From Hygrophila difformis (Eukaryota > Streptophyta > Magnoliopsida > Lamiales > Acanthaceae): a stretch of DNA of 64,000 nt. Positions within the stretch are counted from its first letter, which is position 1. Every line of letters begins with the position of its first letter. Both the position numbers and the translations under genes were made by a program. Positions 12,357 through 24,700 of the stretch are shown in pieces. The stretch is taken from NCBI GenBank assembly GCA_030278955.1, contig JAOANR010000012.1:27149977-27213976 (forward strand), in the 5' to 3' direction. The notes beneath the pieces are model-generated. The model saw only the letters and a program-made list of their open reading frames with translations. It had not been told where the DNA came from and did not search any database.

Positions 12357-13780
12357 TGACCTCTATAATTTGGCAAAGTAACTAACAATGGAATATGGAT
12401 GTGAGGGGTGTCATAACCGAACATAACTACTTTATACAAATTACATTATGGACGTGTAACAATGGTTGATTAATCTTAATAAAAAAAAGAGGGTTTCGAT
12501 TTCAGAGTTCTTTATAAAATGTAGAGTTTCTAATCGAAATTCATTATAAAAACATAGGGTTCCGAATTCAACTTCATTACAAAAAAGACCATTTCGAGCT
12601 CACGTACATTTAAATATTTACGGTTTCGATCGGATAGTCGTAACTGAACATAACTACATTATAACAACTAAATTCTTGACGTGTAATAGGGAAAAATGAT
12701 GATTGGTTCATTCATCTCACTAAATAATTAGGGTTTTGAAAAATTTAGAAGGATTCGAATTCGAATTCATGTATTTAGTGTATTGAGTTCAACTTAAGTA
12801 TAGTTAGACTTGCATGTATAATATGGTAGAATATACTATAACAATTGCCCTTTCGAATAGCAGTACAATTAAATTTTGACGTCTACAATTTGGCAAAGTA
12901 AATAACAATGGAGTATCGATCATAATGTCATAACCGAACATAACTACTTTATAAAAATTACATTTTGGACGTGTAACAATGGTTGATTAATCTCATTAAA
13001 AAAATTAGGTTATCGATTTCAGAGTTCTTTATAAAATGTAGAGTTTCTATTCGAAATTCATTATAAAAACATAGGATTCCGAATTCAACTTCCTTAAAAA
13101 AAAAGTAGAGTTTCGTTTTCATTTTCGTGATACAAACTAAAGGTTTTGAATAGTAGCATCTTGAGTTAAACTTGAGTACAGAATTAAGTGGTTTCAACAC
13201 ACATACGACTTAGGCTATAAGAATTTAGTAATTATGGCAATAACATAAATACCTGCAAGAAGTAGGGTGTTTTACGTGAAAATGTATACATGTGAATGGT
13301 GTTTCCCATGATGGTTTGAAGGCATCTTTGAAAGAATACAGTTTTCGAATTTCGAGTATAAAGCTGGAGAATGTAATAATTTTGTACAAAAAAATTAAAA
13401 CGCGATATGGAATACGTAAAGGTGTTTCATGTAAGATAACAAACCATAACCACTTTATGCATTAAAAATGTAGAGTATCGAATTTATTAATTGTCCAAAA
13501 GGAGCAAAGGCTGCTCGACGGTTAGTAGTTCCATGGAAAGTAGTACAAATAATTTTTGAGGACTACAATTTGGCAAAGTAAAGAACAATGGAATACTCTC
13601 CCATTTTTGCCATAACTGAACATGAATACATTATAGAAATTACATTTTGACGTCTAATAGGCTAAAAGGATGTTTGGTTCATTGATCTCATTAAAAAATT
13701 AAGATTCGATTTCAGGGTTCACTAAAAAATTTAGAGGTTCAAATAAACTTCATTATAGAGACATAAGGTTCCGATTTCAA
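12355..13780. repeat. Three decayed copies of a ~230-bp repeat block
   Basis: Blocks starting near 12355, 12875 and 13555 share a fixed series of landmarks: an AATTTGGCAAAGTAA element, a CATAAC(C/T)GAACAT element, a TTACATT(A/T)TGGACGTGTAA element, then TTCGATTTCAG and repeated GG(T/A)TTCCGA(A/T)TTCAA. Spacing between copies differs (about 520 and 680 bp). No coding potential was found. It may be a dead Helitron or an old satellite-like repeat. Confidence 0.7.
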
Positions 13781-14500
13781 CTTAATTATAAATAATGTAC
13801 GGTATCGTTTTCATCTTCGTGATTCAAAACACATAAGACTTAGGGCATAAGAAATTAGTAAATAGGGCAAGAAAAAAATAGCTAAAAGCATACATTTTTC
13901 GAAGTTCGAGTATAAAGCTGGAGAATGTAATCATTATGAAAAGAGAATTTAAAATGCGATTTGGAATACGGTTTGCGTGCTCGATAGCCGTGGTGGGTTA
14001 AATGCATATTGTTTATTAGTTATTAGTTGCGTGTTCATTGGAATAATTAATTCTTCTTTGAACCAATCTATGCCGAAAACAACTTCACTATAGAGAATGT
14101 ATGGTTTCGTTTTCATTTTCGTGACACAAACTAAAGATTTCGAACAGTAGCATTTTGAGTTAAACTTAATAATAGAATTAATTTCAACTTACTAAAAGAA
14201 AAAATCGGGTTGCGTGCTCGAGAGTGGTGTAGGGTTATCTTTCGTATTGATTATTGGTTAGTAGATGCGTCTATATTTGAATATTTAAGTCTATGTGAAC
14301 CACTTTATGGCTGTTTTCAAAAAAACCATCATAAGCCTCAAATTTGTTCGCAGTTATTATTAATGAAACCCCTCATAATTACAATTTCGGCTTTTGTAGA
14401 TACCCATAACGCATGCAACAGGTGCGTAATCCAACACCAATAGAATTTTTACTATAAACAAAAAAAATAATCATAATGAAAACAATAGGACGGATAAACG
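13781..14500. other. Decayed repeats, no gene seen
   Basis: A further weak duplication places GCGTGCTCGA near 13976 and 14212, followed in both by TTATTAGTTA/TTATTGGTTA-like sequence. No supported gene. Confidence 0.5.
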
Positions 14501-14690
14501 ATAAGGAGGTCATTATTGCAAGATCATAATCATCACAAACCACCTAATTACAGTGAATCGATTAACACGAAAGTTAATCGATTAACACGACTCTTACAGA
14601 GCACTATCATCGAGATGCATAGAAGGAAGTCGTTATTGCAAAGTCATAATCATCACAAACCACCTAAATTCTTTAATCGATACGCATTTA
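14501..14690. repeat. ~123-bp direct repeat
   Basis: The block CATAATCATCACAAACCACC occurs at about 14525 and 14648, each preceded by AAGGA(G/A)GTC(A/G)TTATTGCAA. Between them sits a small dyad-like repeat with ATCGATTAACACGA twice (14567-14590). Confidence 0.85.
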
Positions 14691-14739
14691 TCGCGCCAAG
14701 CGTTTGAATTTTAAAATTAAATAAGACAAACTTCAGATT

Positions 14740-15115
14740 TATTACTAATTAAGGGTTTGCGGTATGAAAGGGGTTGAAGGATTTGGGGTTCAAAATTATA
14801 AATTTTATAAAATTTAATAATCTCCTTTTGGACAATATTATAAGGTTTATTATTTTCAAATTAACAATATTCTTATTTTAATTATATAATTATTAATAAT
14901 ATTACAATAATTATTAATTAAAGGATTTACGTTTTAGGGTTTAAAGGGTTTAGGGTTTCGCCGATGCAATGTTTTGACGGGTTTGGGGTTCAAAATTATA
15001 AATTTTACAAAAATTAATAATCTTCTATTTCATAATTTTATAAGGTTAATTATTTTCAAATTTAGGGTTTAGGGTTAGGGTATGAAAGGTTTTGAAGGGT
15101 TTAGGGTTCATACTA
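14740..15115. repeat. ~200-bp repeat with telomere-like TTTAGGG words
   Basis: A block with GGTTCAAAATTATAAATTTT occurs near 14788 and 14988 (period 200 bp). TTTAGGG-like heptamers are scattered at 14930-14962 and 15060-15110 but never form a long perfect array. This is weak evidence of telomere-like seeding. The rest to 15534 holds no gene. Confidence 0.6.
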
Positions 15116-15534
15116 AATGTACTAATAGTATATTTTATAATGTTAGCACAACCATTAATTAGCCCGGAATAAAGGTTTAGGGCCAAAGGGTTGGATATAT
15201 TTGGTTTTGAGAAGGTATGCTTATGGTAAAAAGAACAATGAAGTATGAACAAATGAATTACGGGGCTTATCGTTTAAATAAACTAAACACTACTTATATC
15301 AAATTAATATTTTGATTTTATTGCGTTTAACAAATTAATAATATCATGTCAATACAAAACTATTGCAACTTCAAGCTGCAATATTTTTCTCCACAAAACA
15401 GCAATCGCAATGCCTTGGTATGTTAGGTTTGAAGAATTGAAAATCTTTTCCATACCCTTGAAGTCGGAAGTATAATTTCACAAAGCCATGTGCACTCGGA
15501 CAATTTGTATCAAACCAAAGAATAATATTATTAA

Positions 15535-16023
15535 TCATTCTACAGAATACTTATTCGACAGTAATATAAGTCGACTCCTAATTGTATTAAACCAAAGAAT
15601 CTCAAATTCGGACAACAAAGGAGTAGCTTGTCTAAAGTAAGCGTCGTACACATAGTTACGCAAGAACTCGATTTGTGAAACAAAAGAATCAAATACTGCA
15701 GCTGGTACCGGCAGCATCGTTGCGTCCACTGAAGAAACTACACTCCATCGTTTGCTTATGTCTTTCATCCGTTGCAGGACACCCTTCATCTCAAAAGACA
15801 TCTCACTTGCGGCCAAGTACACATATATCTCAGAATCAACACGCTTTAGGAAAAACAAAGCAGCATCAATGATTTCCAAATCCGAGGTAGTCCAAGTCAA
15901 TCCTCGATCATTCCGGATGCTCAACAGAAACTGTGTGAACTCTGCAGCCTTTGCTCCTTTTGGGAAGAAAACGGTCGCGTAGAGTTTCATTTCCGACTAC
16001 CATGGATCAGGTTCCGGCAACAT
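15535..16023 (-). pseudogene. Member of an unrecognised plant family, in-frame stop near N terminus
   Basis: A 151-codon frame runs 15990-15535 on the minus strand. An upstream ATG at 16023 is in the same frame and separated only by TAG at 15999-15997. The encoded protein is alpha-helical in look, with WTTSDLEIIDAALFFLKRV as a distinctive stretch. It aligns without gaps to the retrocopy at 60011-60338: W-stop-SE...YAT here matches WVSE...YAT there, followed by similar I..AL.FF.RV and AA spacing. The stop therefore sits where the relative has valine, so it is probably a nonsense mutation in an exon that begins after the AG at about 16031-16030. A second splice-flanked exon may lie near 16115-16155. 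I do not recognise the family and assign no function. Confidence 0.5.
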
Positions 16024-16278
16024 GGGGTTCCTGTAAATGGTAAAAGGACACACATATAAATGAACAAACTCATAAACATATGCATACGGAATATGAAAAG
16101 CAGGATATATGAAAATACCCGTCCAAACAACAAAATCTCCAAAGACACCTACAAAGCATTCACAACAATGAAACTATTAGATTGGAATGTAATTGACGTA
16201 TGACAAATGAACATGTAAAATGGGGAACCTGAGTAAAAAGAAGACCACTTGCAGGCTGAAAAATGAAGGGAAATGAGA

Positions 16279-16288
16279 CTATATATAG
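16279..16288 (-). promoter_or_regulatory. Possible TATA box
   Basis: CTATATATAG lies about 255 bp upstream of the first ATG of the unrecognised gene at 16023. It is palindromic, so orientation comes only from the neighbouring gene. Function is inferred. Confidence 0.3.
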
Positions 16289-17102
16289 GGGGAAATGGAG
16301 TAAATGGTTTGTGGGATGCATTTTCCATGTCATTTCCATTTTTTTAATTCTTGGGAGGGAAATTAAGTGTGTGTGTGAGAGAAAGTAATAAAAAATTGAT
16401 ATGTGAGGGGGGGAAATTTGGGAGGGAAACTGTGTGTGTGAAAAATTATTCTACTTTTATCTATAGATAGATTTGGCTTACTTATGTTTTTTTTTAACTT
16501 TTAATTTGCATTTCGAAATTTGTACTGTTACACTTATGACTGTAATTCATAGGATTTTTTTTTAAAAAAAAAACTTTGGTTAAACCGTAACCAAACCGCA
16601 CCAAACCACTTTTTTCGGCTTGGTTTGTTTGGTTTTGGTTTGAAATGCTAAAATGGTTTGGTTTGATTTAATTTTTTCCCAAACTGTTTTTTTGCGGTTT
16701 GGTGTGGGTTTGGTGCGAAACCGCACCGCGTTCACCCATATTTACTTCGTGCCAATTCTCTTTTTCTTTATAAAATATTGTTAAAATTATTTGAAAAATT
16801 ATTCGTTATTCATCAGATTCAGAGCATCCCTCCCACCCCCTCCTACCCCTATGTTAGTTCCATCTCACTGGCTCAAACAAAATCCAGACAACGGTAATGG
16901 ATTGTGCTTTGGATAATTAATTTGGGGCTTAAATATGCTAGGCCCATGAGAAATCGCCTACGCTGCCAACTGATAGCTGCTCTTCTACTGCGAGTAGTGG
17001 TGACTAGTGTGTAATCTACTTACAATTTTGCCATATACGTCTATCCTTACAATTTTCTTCTCAATATAAGAATATTTTTTTGTCAATGAAAAAATTAATA
17101 CA
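16289..17102. other. Non-coding, with a GGTTTGG/CCAAACC-rich patch
   Basis: At 16575-16730 words such as AACCAAACCGCACCAAACC and GGTTTGGTGTGGGTTTGG recur on both strands, typical of subterminal repeats of some plant hAT-like MITEs. No paired end or TSD could be fixed, so it is left unclassified. No gene seen. Confidence 0.45.
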
Positions 17103-17111
17103 TTAATTTAA

Positions 17112-17190
17112 GGGGTTTTTATTAAAAAAGGCCAGCAGCACAAAATACTCCCAATACAAGACCAGCATACCAAATACATTCCGTATTAAC
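17112..17190 (+). repeat. MULE left TIR
   Basis: Begins with GGGG directly after the TSD. It matches the reverse complement of 26845-26923, most strongly at the GGCCAG to ATACCAAA stretch. Degenerate repeats of the ACCAATATAC/ATACCAAATAC type continue to about 17225. Confidence 0.88.
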
Positions 17191-17776
17191 ACCAATATAC
17201 GAAATACATACCATATCAGGACCTGGCCATTTTTTTTAAATGAAAAATGTAATTAAGTTGTGAATGGACAAGAATAACCCTGCTTTTTGTCATTTCCTAC
17301 ATAAATGAGGTGAGAGACTGTGTGGAGAGAGAGAGTGAGACAAAAAGAATTTTTGGGGTGGGATTCAAAGCTCCCGTTCTTCTTCTTCTTCATCGTACCC
17401 ATCGAAGAAGTCATTAATGAGGTGAGAAGCTCCAAAACTTGGCTTCGAAGCAACAACCGGCGGAAGGGAGGGGACGGCGGCGGCGACCTGGCGTTGTCGT
17501 TCTCCGGCGGAAGAGCGCAGCAAGCGGGTCGGCTTCGATTTCCAGGCGCACAGGGTGGGAAGCTTGTTGAAGAAGCCCTTTTAGGAGGCCGAAAGCACGC
17601 ACAGTGGGGGTCAAGCGGCGGGGAGTAGATTAGGGTTTGGTGGGTGGAAGGAGAAGGCTTTAAGAGGGTTTAGGGCTGTTATTTAGGGTTTGGTGGCTGG
17701 AAGAAGGTTAGGGTTTGGGGAGGCTGTTATTTAGGGTTTTCTACAGGGTTTTTGGAAGTGGGTAGGGGTGAGGAAG

Positions 17777-20412
17777 ATGGCAACGAGGGAGCAAGGTGGT
17801 GGGCGAGACGTCATGTTATTTTGCCATTACAACGGACAAACTCATCTCGTGCGGATAAGGGATGACGATGCCCTCGCGGATGTGTACGGAAAGGTGACGG
17901 AGAAGTGGGCTACTGTATGTGCAACAACACACACGCTCCACTACGATGAACCCGACGGGGGCTACACAATGGAGATAATGAATGATGACGATGTGAGACG
18001 GATGTCGAACTTGAATCGAGCAAAGGGACTGGCATTTGGGAAGATGAATGTGAGGGACCGGGAAGCAAGAAACGCGATCGTGTAAGTCTTTTAGGAAATT
18101 GCATTGAGTTCCTTATCATTTAATATTTGGTTGTATGCGAGCGTATGAATGATATTATTTGCGTTAATGATGCATGGTTGCGATCATAGCTATATCTTTT
18201 AATAGTATCTGGCAATCTGCGAAATAGGACCATGATTGTTGAAACAGGGAAGTGGTTAACAACATCGGTGTTTTCTGTGCACAACACTAGTATAGTTTGC
18301 GCATAAGACTAATGTTATACTTGCACGTCACTGGCACGACTACTGAATGTAACTAGTTTTTAAGTTGCAAGTAACTTGTACTTCAGAGAACACACTGTAG
18401 CACAGGATGACATGGACGACGAAGATACCGAGGACGAGGAGGATCAGAGGGTTTTTTGGGCCAATGCAATAAAGGGAGTAGGACAAAGGTTCAGGAATCA
18501 GGATCATTTCCGGAAGGTCGTGGCAAATCATTGTATTTCTCTTCGGCGTGGATATGAATTCGTTCACAACAACAAAAGCAGAATATACGTAAAATGCACG
18601 ACGGAAGGATGCGGTTGGCGCATATATGCATCATTACACAAGTCTGACAACTCGTTTGCGATCCGCACATGCACGCTGACTCACCGTTGCGGCGTAAATA
18701 ATCTGCAATCGAGGACTCACCCAAATGCGAATGCGACATGGGTAGCGGCTTTCATAAAAGATAAAGTGCGGCGGAACCCGAATTACAATGCGAACATGGC
18801 TATCGCGGACATTCACGCTGCATTCAAAGTGGACATTACCTATCGCGTAGGGTGGAACGCACGGGAGATTGCGATTAAGGAGTTACATGGAGACGATAAA
18901 GATTCATTTGACAAGCTCCGGCTATTTTGCAGCCGCTTGACAGCATCGAACCCCGGGAGCGTGGCTGACTTGGAGGTGTTTCCTGAATCCGGAAAGTTCC
19001 GAAGGGTTTTCATTTCAATAGCAGGTTGCATTGAAGGGTTCAAGAGAGGATGCCGTACGCTTATTGAGCTCGATGGGACCCATATTAAAAATAAGTGGAA
19101 AGGCGCAATACTTGGCGCTGTTGGTAAGGATGCAAATGCTGGGTTCATAACGCTTGCATTCGCAGGTACGTAAATTTCATGATATTGGAGTTTTGGAAGA
19201 GAAGGGATGTCGTTTGGGATTTGTGCTCTCATGACCGTGTTGTTTTTTTTTTAACAGTTGTTGACGGAGAGACTGATGAGAACTGGGAGTGGTTTTGTCT
19301 CCGGCTGAGGTCTATACTAGGTGGTGATACAGAAGAGAACTGGTCCGAATACACTTTTTACACTGACCGGCACTCGGGTCTCATGAAAGCTATCCCAACC
19401 ATTTTTAATGGGAGTCACCATGGCGTATGCCTGCGACACCTCGTTGATAACTTTAAAAAGGATGTGAGTTTTACTAGTACTGTATCATATACCTATAATC
19501 TTGAATGGTACATGGTTTTTTATAAAATTGGTACTATCCTTTTCAGTGACTGGTATAAATGAACTACGATTACAGGTGCTTCGTAAGTATCCATACAAGA
19601 ATAAGGATCACTGGTCAGGGGTGCTGAAGGCGGCTGCGTATGCTCCGACATATGACGAAATGTTCAAGCATCTCAATACCATCCTTGAAGTGATGCCCTC
19701 AGCTGGTACGTTCCTTGAAAATTCAGAACCCCAAAATTGGGCGAATGCGCTGTTCACGGGAAAAAAATGGGGTGTCATGAACACAAACCTCATCGAGAGT
19801 TGGAATAGTTGGATTGTGAAAGCAAGGGGCTACGGTCCGTATGCAATGCTCGATGAAATTCGAAGACAGGTTATGAAGATGATGAATGAATAAAGAGAGG
19901 AAGGTGCAAGAATGGAAGGAAGATTGGCTACGGTGCCGGAGAAGATATTGAACGGCAATTACCTGGCATCCGGCGAACTTGAGCTGCAGCGCGCAACGGG
20001 CTCCTTGTTTGAAGTCCGGGAGAGGGCCACCCTATACGCCGTTGATGTGGAAAAGTGGACATGCACGTGTGGCTACTGGCAATTATTCAGGCTGCCCTGT
20101 AAGCACGGGTGTGCTGCGATCGAGAAACTGCAGTGCAATATTTATGACTACTGCGATCCTTACTACACCACTGAGTATTTCAGGGCGACATACGAAGCAG
20201 TGATATATCCTTTGATGATGGGTGGTGATAATGTCGTAGATGAGAATGACGAAGACTTTATACTCCCACCGGACGTTCGGGTGCAGCCTGGCCGGAGAAA
20301 GAAAAAGCGAATCCCATCGCAGGTTCAATCGGGCAAGAACACCTGCCACATGTGCGGAAAAGCAGGTCATAACAAACGCACCTGCAAGGAAGCACACAGA
20401 ACGAACGCGTGA
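17777..20412 (+). pseudogene. MULE transposase (mudrA-like) with one in-frame stop
   Basis: Four exons join in phase: 17777-18081, 18387-19165, 19258-19463 and 19576-20412 (donors GTAAGT, GTACGT and GTGAGT; 709 codons). Exon 1 encodes a PB1-like N-terminal domain. Exon 2 encodes an acidic stretch and the zinc-binding MuDR DNA-binding region (CTTEGCGW...H.C), then the first catalytic Asp in ELDGTHIKN. Exon 3 gives the second Asp in YTDRHSGL. Exon 4 gives the Glu in NLIESWNSW, a SWIM zinc finger (CTCGYWQLFRLPCKHGC) and a C-terminal CCHC knuckle (CHMCGKAGHNKRTC). The DDE enzyme would cut and join element ends. A TAA at 19891-19893 separates the catalytic core from the SWIM domain, so only a truncated protein is expected. 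The ATG at 17777 is preferred; upstream sequence is GC-rich leader. Confidence 0.92.
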
Positions 20413-21729
20413 TTCAGCTGCGTCGTTCCATTATGCCAAGACTGGTGTTATTTTTGATGTCAACTGGTGTTTTGTTGTTGATGCATATTTTTGTTGACGA
20501 ACAAGTATTGTTTTAGGTTTTGCATGGTTTCAGTACTTGAATCTATCCTCTATGAGGATGGCTTCAATATATGATACCATTTTGAATGCAATGAAATGAT
20601 CGGTTTCAGATGACGTGGTTCACGAACAAGAGTATTGCACATCATATTTACACTTTACAGGGTTTTATAGGACAGAATTAAAAAAATACAAGTCAACGGG
20701 CCTAGAAAACACTAATGTGATGGGCGCATAATACCAACAATTGTGGGATAATACGGTTGTTGTTCAACACATCCATGAAGTCCGAATTAATCAAGTCATT
20801 GATCAACACGCATGGTCATAAGTGATCAAGTCAACTGGTCACAGGGAAAAAATTGCAGGGTCACTCATGAACAAACATATAAAGTAATAATAGTTCTTGC
20901 ATTGATGTTTTGAATGGATGGGTACTTAGGTATGTGAATGGAAGGGTCACACTTATAACATCTTACTCACTCACACATGATATCTTACACTATTTGATGC
21001 CACTTAATCGCTATTATCGTTGGAGGCGAATTAAACTATAAAGGTGGCCTATGTAAAGATGCAATTGGGCGCTGTTTCGGCGTTTAATATGATCAACTAT
21101 GTGGATTAGCTAGTATACCAAAAATATAAGAACTTAATACCATTATATAAGCGCACAGGTACTAATGTCTGTCACTATCTATATCATTGACATTCTCGAT
21201 TCATACCATTATAAGGTTTATTGTTGTTAAGGGTGTTGTTGAAGCTTATTGTTGCGAATTTACTGAGAACTGCTTCATTTTACAGATTTTCACCCCTTGT
21301 AGGAACACCATCCCCAACCATTAGCCACATCGAACCTAATGAACAGCACTTAGCCATTTTCAACTCTTACTTTCTCCATTTATGCAGTATAACAACACTT
21401 ATATGAACAATTCTAGGAACATCAAGTTGATGAACATAGTTAATTGTATTCCAAGATTACTTAGTTTAATCCAATGGGCTACTTTTGTTTCAACATTATA
21501 CACATCGTTTAGCTTAACATCAATGATAATGTGTGAATATTATCCAAGTCATTAGAGGCGAATACGATTGTTCAACATAAAATACCATTCATTACCTAGG
21601 ACAATACCAACAAATAACCAACATCACCACAATTGTCCAGCTACAACCATGAACCATTCAAAAGTCAAAACAGTACAAGTCAATCCATCAACACATAAAA
21701 ATTGCATAAATACTCATCAAATAATCCAA
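20413..21729. other. Spacer between the convergent MULE genes
   Basis: No gene seen. It must contain the 3' ends of both transcripts. AT-rich, without clear repeats. Confidence 0.5.
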
Positions 21730-24700
21730 CTAGTGATCATAATCCATCAACCAATTCAGGTCATGACTGGAAGAGGCGTCATCGTCATTCGGCTTGGAAG
21801 CATCAGTGGTGGGCGCGGGATCTGCTGGGGCATCCGGAGTGGGCGCGGGATCTGCTGGGGCATCCGGAGTGGGTGCGTGATCTGCTGGGGCATCCGGAGT
21901 GGGTGTGGGATCTGCTGGGGCATCCGGAGTGGGTGCGGGAACTGCTGGGGCATCCGGCATTGGTATTGGCTCGGTCTGGGCAACGGTAGTAGCCACTGTA
22001 GAGACAGGCTTAACTTCTTTGACGACTTTTCGCTTGGCACGGGGCCATGAAGGGATTTGCGGCGGTACGGGCAAGCCTAGGACCATCGGAGCGTATGCAG
22101 CTAGTGGAATAGGAGATAGAGCACTCTCCCGATCTGCCCTAGCATGATCAATGGGATCGGCAGCCGTCATCCTAGGGGCGTCCCCCATTGTCTGCTCCCC
22201 CATCGTCATAGCATGCTCCACAGCAGTCGGCTCCTCCTCCGTCGTCCGTGCGAGCTCCTCATTAGTGGCATCCGCCCCCTGCTCTTTTCCCTGGGGCTCC
22301 TCCTCCATCGTAGTGGCATCCGCCCCCTGCTCTGTGCCAATGGGCTCCTCCTCCATCGTCCGTGCGTGCTCCTCATTAGTGGCATCCGCCCCCTGCTCTG
22401 TGCCAATGGGCTCCTCCATCGTCCGTGCTTGCTCCTCATTAGTGGCATCCGTCCCCTGCACTGTGCCAATGGGCTCCTCCTCCATCGTATGAGTCTCCTC
22501 CACCCCAGACGGCTCCTCGACACTGGGATGTGTCGACCGCCCCTCATCGATGTCAGTGGGCTCGACCTCCATTCCCCGATCTTGCACCTCAGCCATGGGA
22601 TCCGTCGTCTGTCCGTCAGCGATGCCCGTCGCCTCCGTAGTACGCCCCTCATCAGTCTGAACAATGGTCTGGGCCGATTTAGCATCATTCAGGAGTCGAA
22701 GCGCCACCCTAGCCCGGTACGCCTTTATATCAGCTTTTTTCTCCATGCCCCAGTAGTCATCATCGTTCCGAACGAACGCCTCTGCCCACCACATGACGTG
22801 GACCCCACAGTCCACGGACGTGTCCCCCTGCTGCCGGCACGCCCTTCTGTACCCAACCCGATCTTGGAATTCCATTCCATGGGTCTGCTTCATGTACCAT
22901 CTTAGGAAATTTGCCTGTTTCAATACAGATAGATTACAGGATACATACAAATCATACGTAGGAGATAATACCAATCATTTACATGAATAGTACCAAGAAG
23001 TGATTTCTCTGTGTACCAATATGAACACGGTTACTTACAATTTTAGTTGTGGGGGAAACGTAGTCTGGATGCCATTGAGAATTGTAGACTACAATTTCCA
23101 AGACCTTGGGGTCCAGAACCACCAAGAGCCAGTGGTATTGAGTATTCACGGGCACCAGGATATAATCCAGCCCTCCCGTCATCAACATGCTCAGCCTCTC
23201 AAACTCTTCATGCCCTGTTGACCAAAGATGTGATTTAAACAGGTCCTCATACTGCGCGCCCGTTAGTTCGCTCTTCGTCTTTGGATACATCTCCAGTATG
23301 CTGGTCTGTGTAGTAATTCAATTTTCAGAATTAAATCTACAAATAGGCTAACCATTGACTGTATAAAATTATTAATGTTTACCGCTGTATACGCACTGAT
23401 AAACCCAACTTTCGTGGGTATATCATTGGCTATGCGAAACCGATCGCTGCACAACAGAGAAATGTATGCCGAAACTAGGTCGTTGCATACCGCTTCATCA
23501 AACAGAAGCAGAAGAATGCTCGATGGTAGGACGGCGAAGATGCCCTCGCTCCATACGTGACCACTGCCAGAAAAACAATCCACCAACCAAATAATACCAG
23601 TCAACATACTAAACAATACCATTCAGATAGTCCAAACAATACAAGTTCTACAGAAAGTAAATACCTCGTGCCAGGTGCATCGATGAACTGTTCCAGCAGT
23701 GTTCTTTCTTCCTCCGAGATACTATTCACGCCGGCGTATCCCCTTCGGTGCGAATACCGATAGCACAATTCCTCCTCCATGTCCCTTCGCGAAGCATATT
23801 TTTTGGGAAGAGGAGGAGGGGCGTCAAGTTCCAACTTTCTGTTGACAAGCTTTTTCTTACTGCGAGTCTCCGGTGAATAAAGTGGGGGATCCGCTTTACG
23901 CTTTCCCCGTTGTGTAGCTGTGGACAACGGAAAAAGTGTAAGCGGCTCAGCAAGTGAAGGTTTATGATTAGAGAGAATTAACATTCCCTCCACTGCGATT
24001 GCCACCTCGTCATGAGATGGCTCGTAATATGGCATTGCCTTGCTAGTATTTCTCTCTTCAACCATACCTTTTTTCTTATCTGCCTTTTCTGTGGGCTCGT
24101 CATTTCCATATGCCACTGCTTGGGCAACCTTCTTGGTCACATAATCCTCGCTGTCGTCGGTTCCCTCAGAAGACTCCGCAACGTACTCCGACTCATCACT
24201 GACCACCGCCTTCGCAACGGGCTTCCTCTTCACAACCACCTTCTTATTCACCCCCTGCCTACTCAAGTCCTCGGACACAGATTCCTCGTCATCCCCCTCA
24301 CTGCTTGATACCTCCTCGTCTGCTGCCTCTTTCTCGGTCTTCCATGGTAACAGAAAAATACAAACATTACGGTCAATTAATACCAGTGTTAAAGGCATTT
24401 CATACGGGTGCATTGTCATTAGTTTTAATGCTAACAAATAAAACTAAGTATTTACCTCCCTCGTTTCCTTTTCCACCTGTTCCTCGGCGTCTACCTCAAC
24501 CCGGTTCTCCTCCTCCTCATCCTTCTTCTTTGGCCTCCTCTTTATTTTCTTCACCCTGATCGGAATCTCATCATCGACCTCTTCGTCATCATCTTCTTCA
24601 GCAATATATTTTTGGGGGACGGCCGTCACGGGGACCAAAAATTTCCTCTCCTTTGAGCTTATCATCAGGGGCCGACACTGATGTTTCCGAAGCTCCCCAA

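Noticed and set aside
14930..15110. Interstitial telomere array
   Set aside because: Only a few scattered TTTAGGG words; too short and irregular to call.
17320..17628. 102-codon plus-strand frame before the transposase
   Set aside because: GC-rich leader sequence with a competing frame on the other strand; no conserved domain; the PB1-like exon starts at 17777.
22144..22905. Long plus-strand frame of 253 codons opposite the ULP1-like gene
   Set aside because: It is the antisense shadow of the repetitive C-terminal tail; its length comes from the minisatellite composition.
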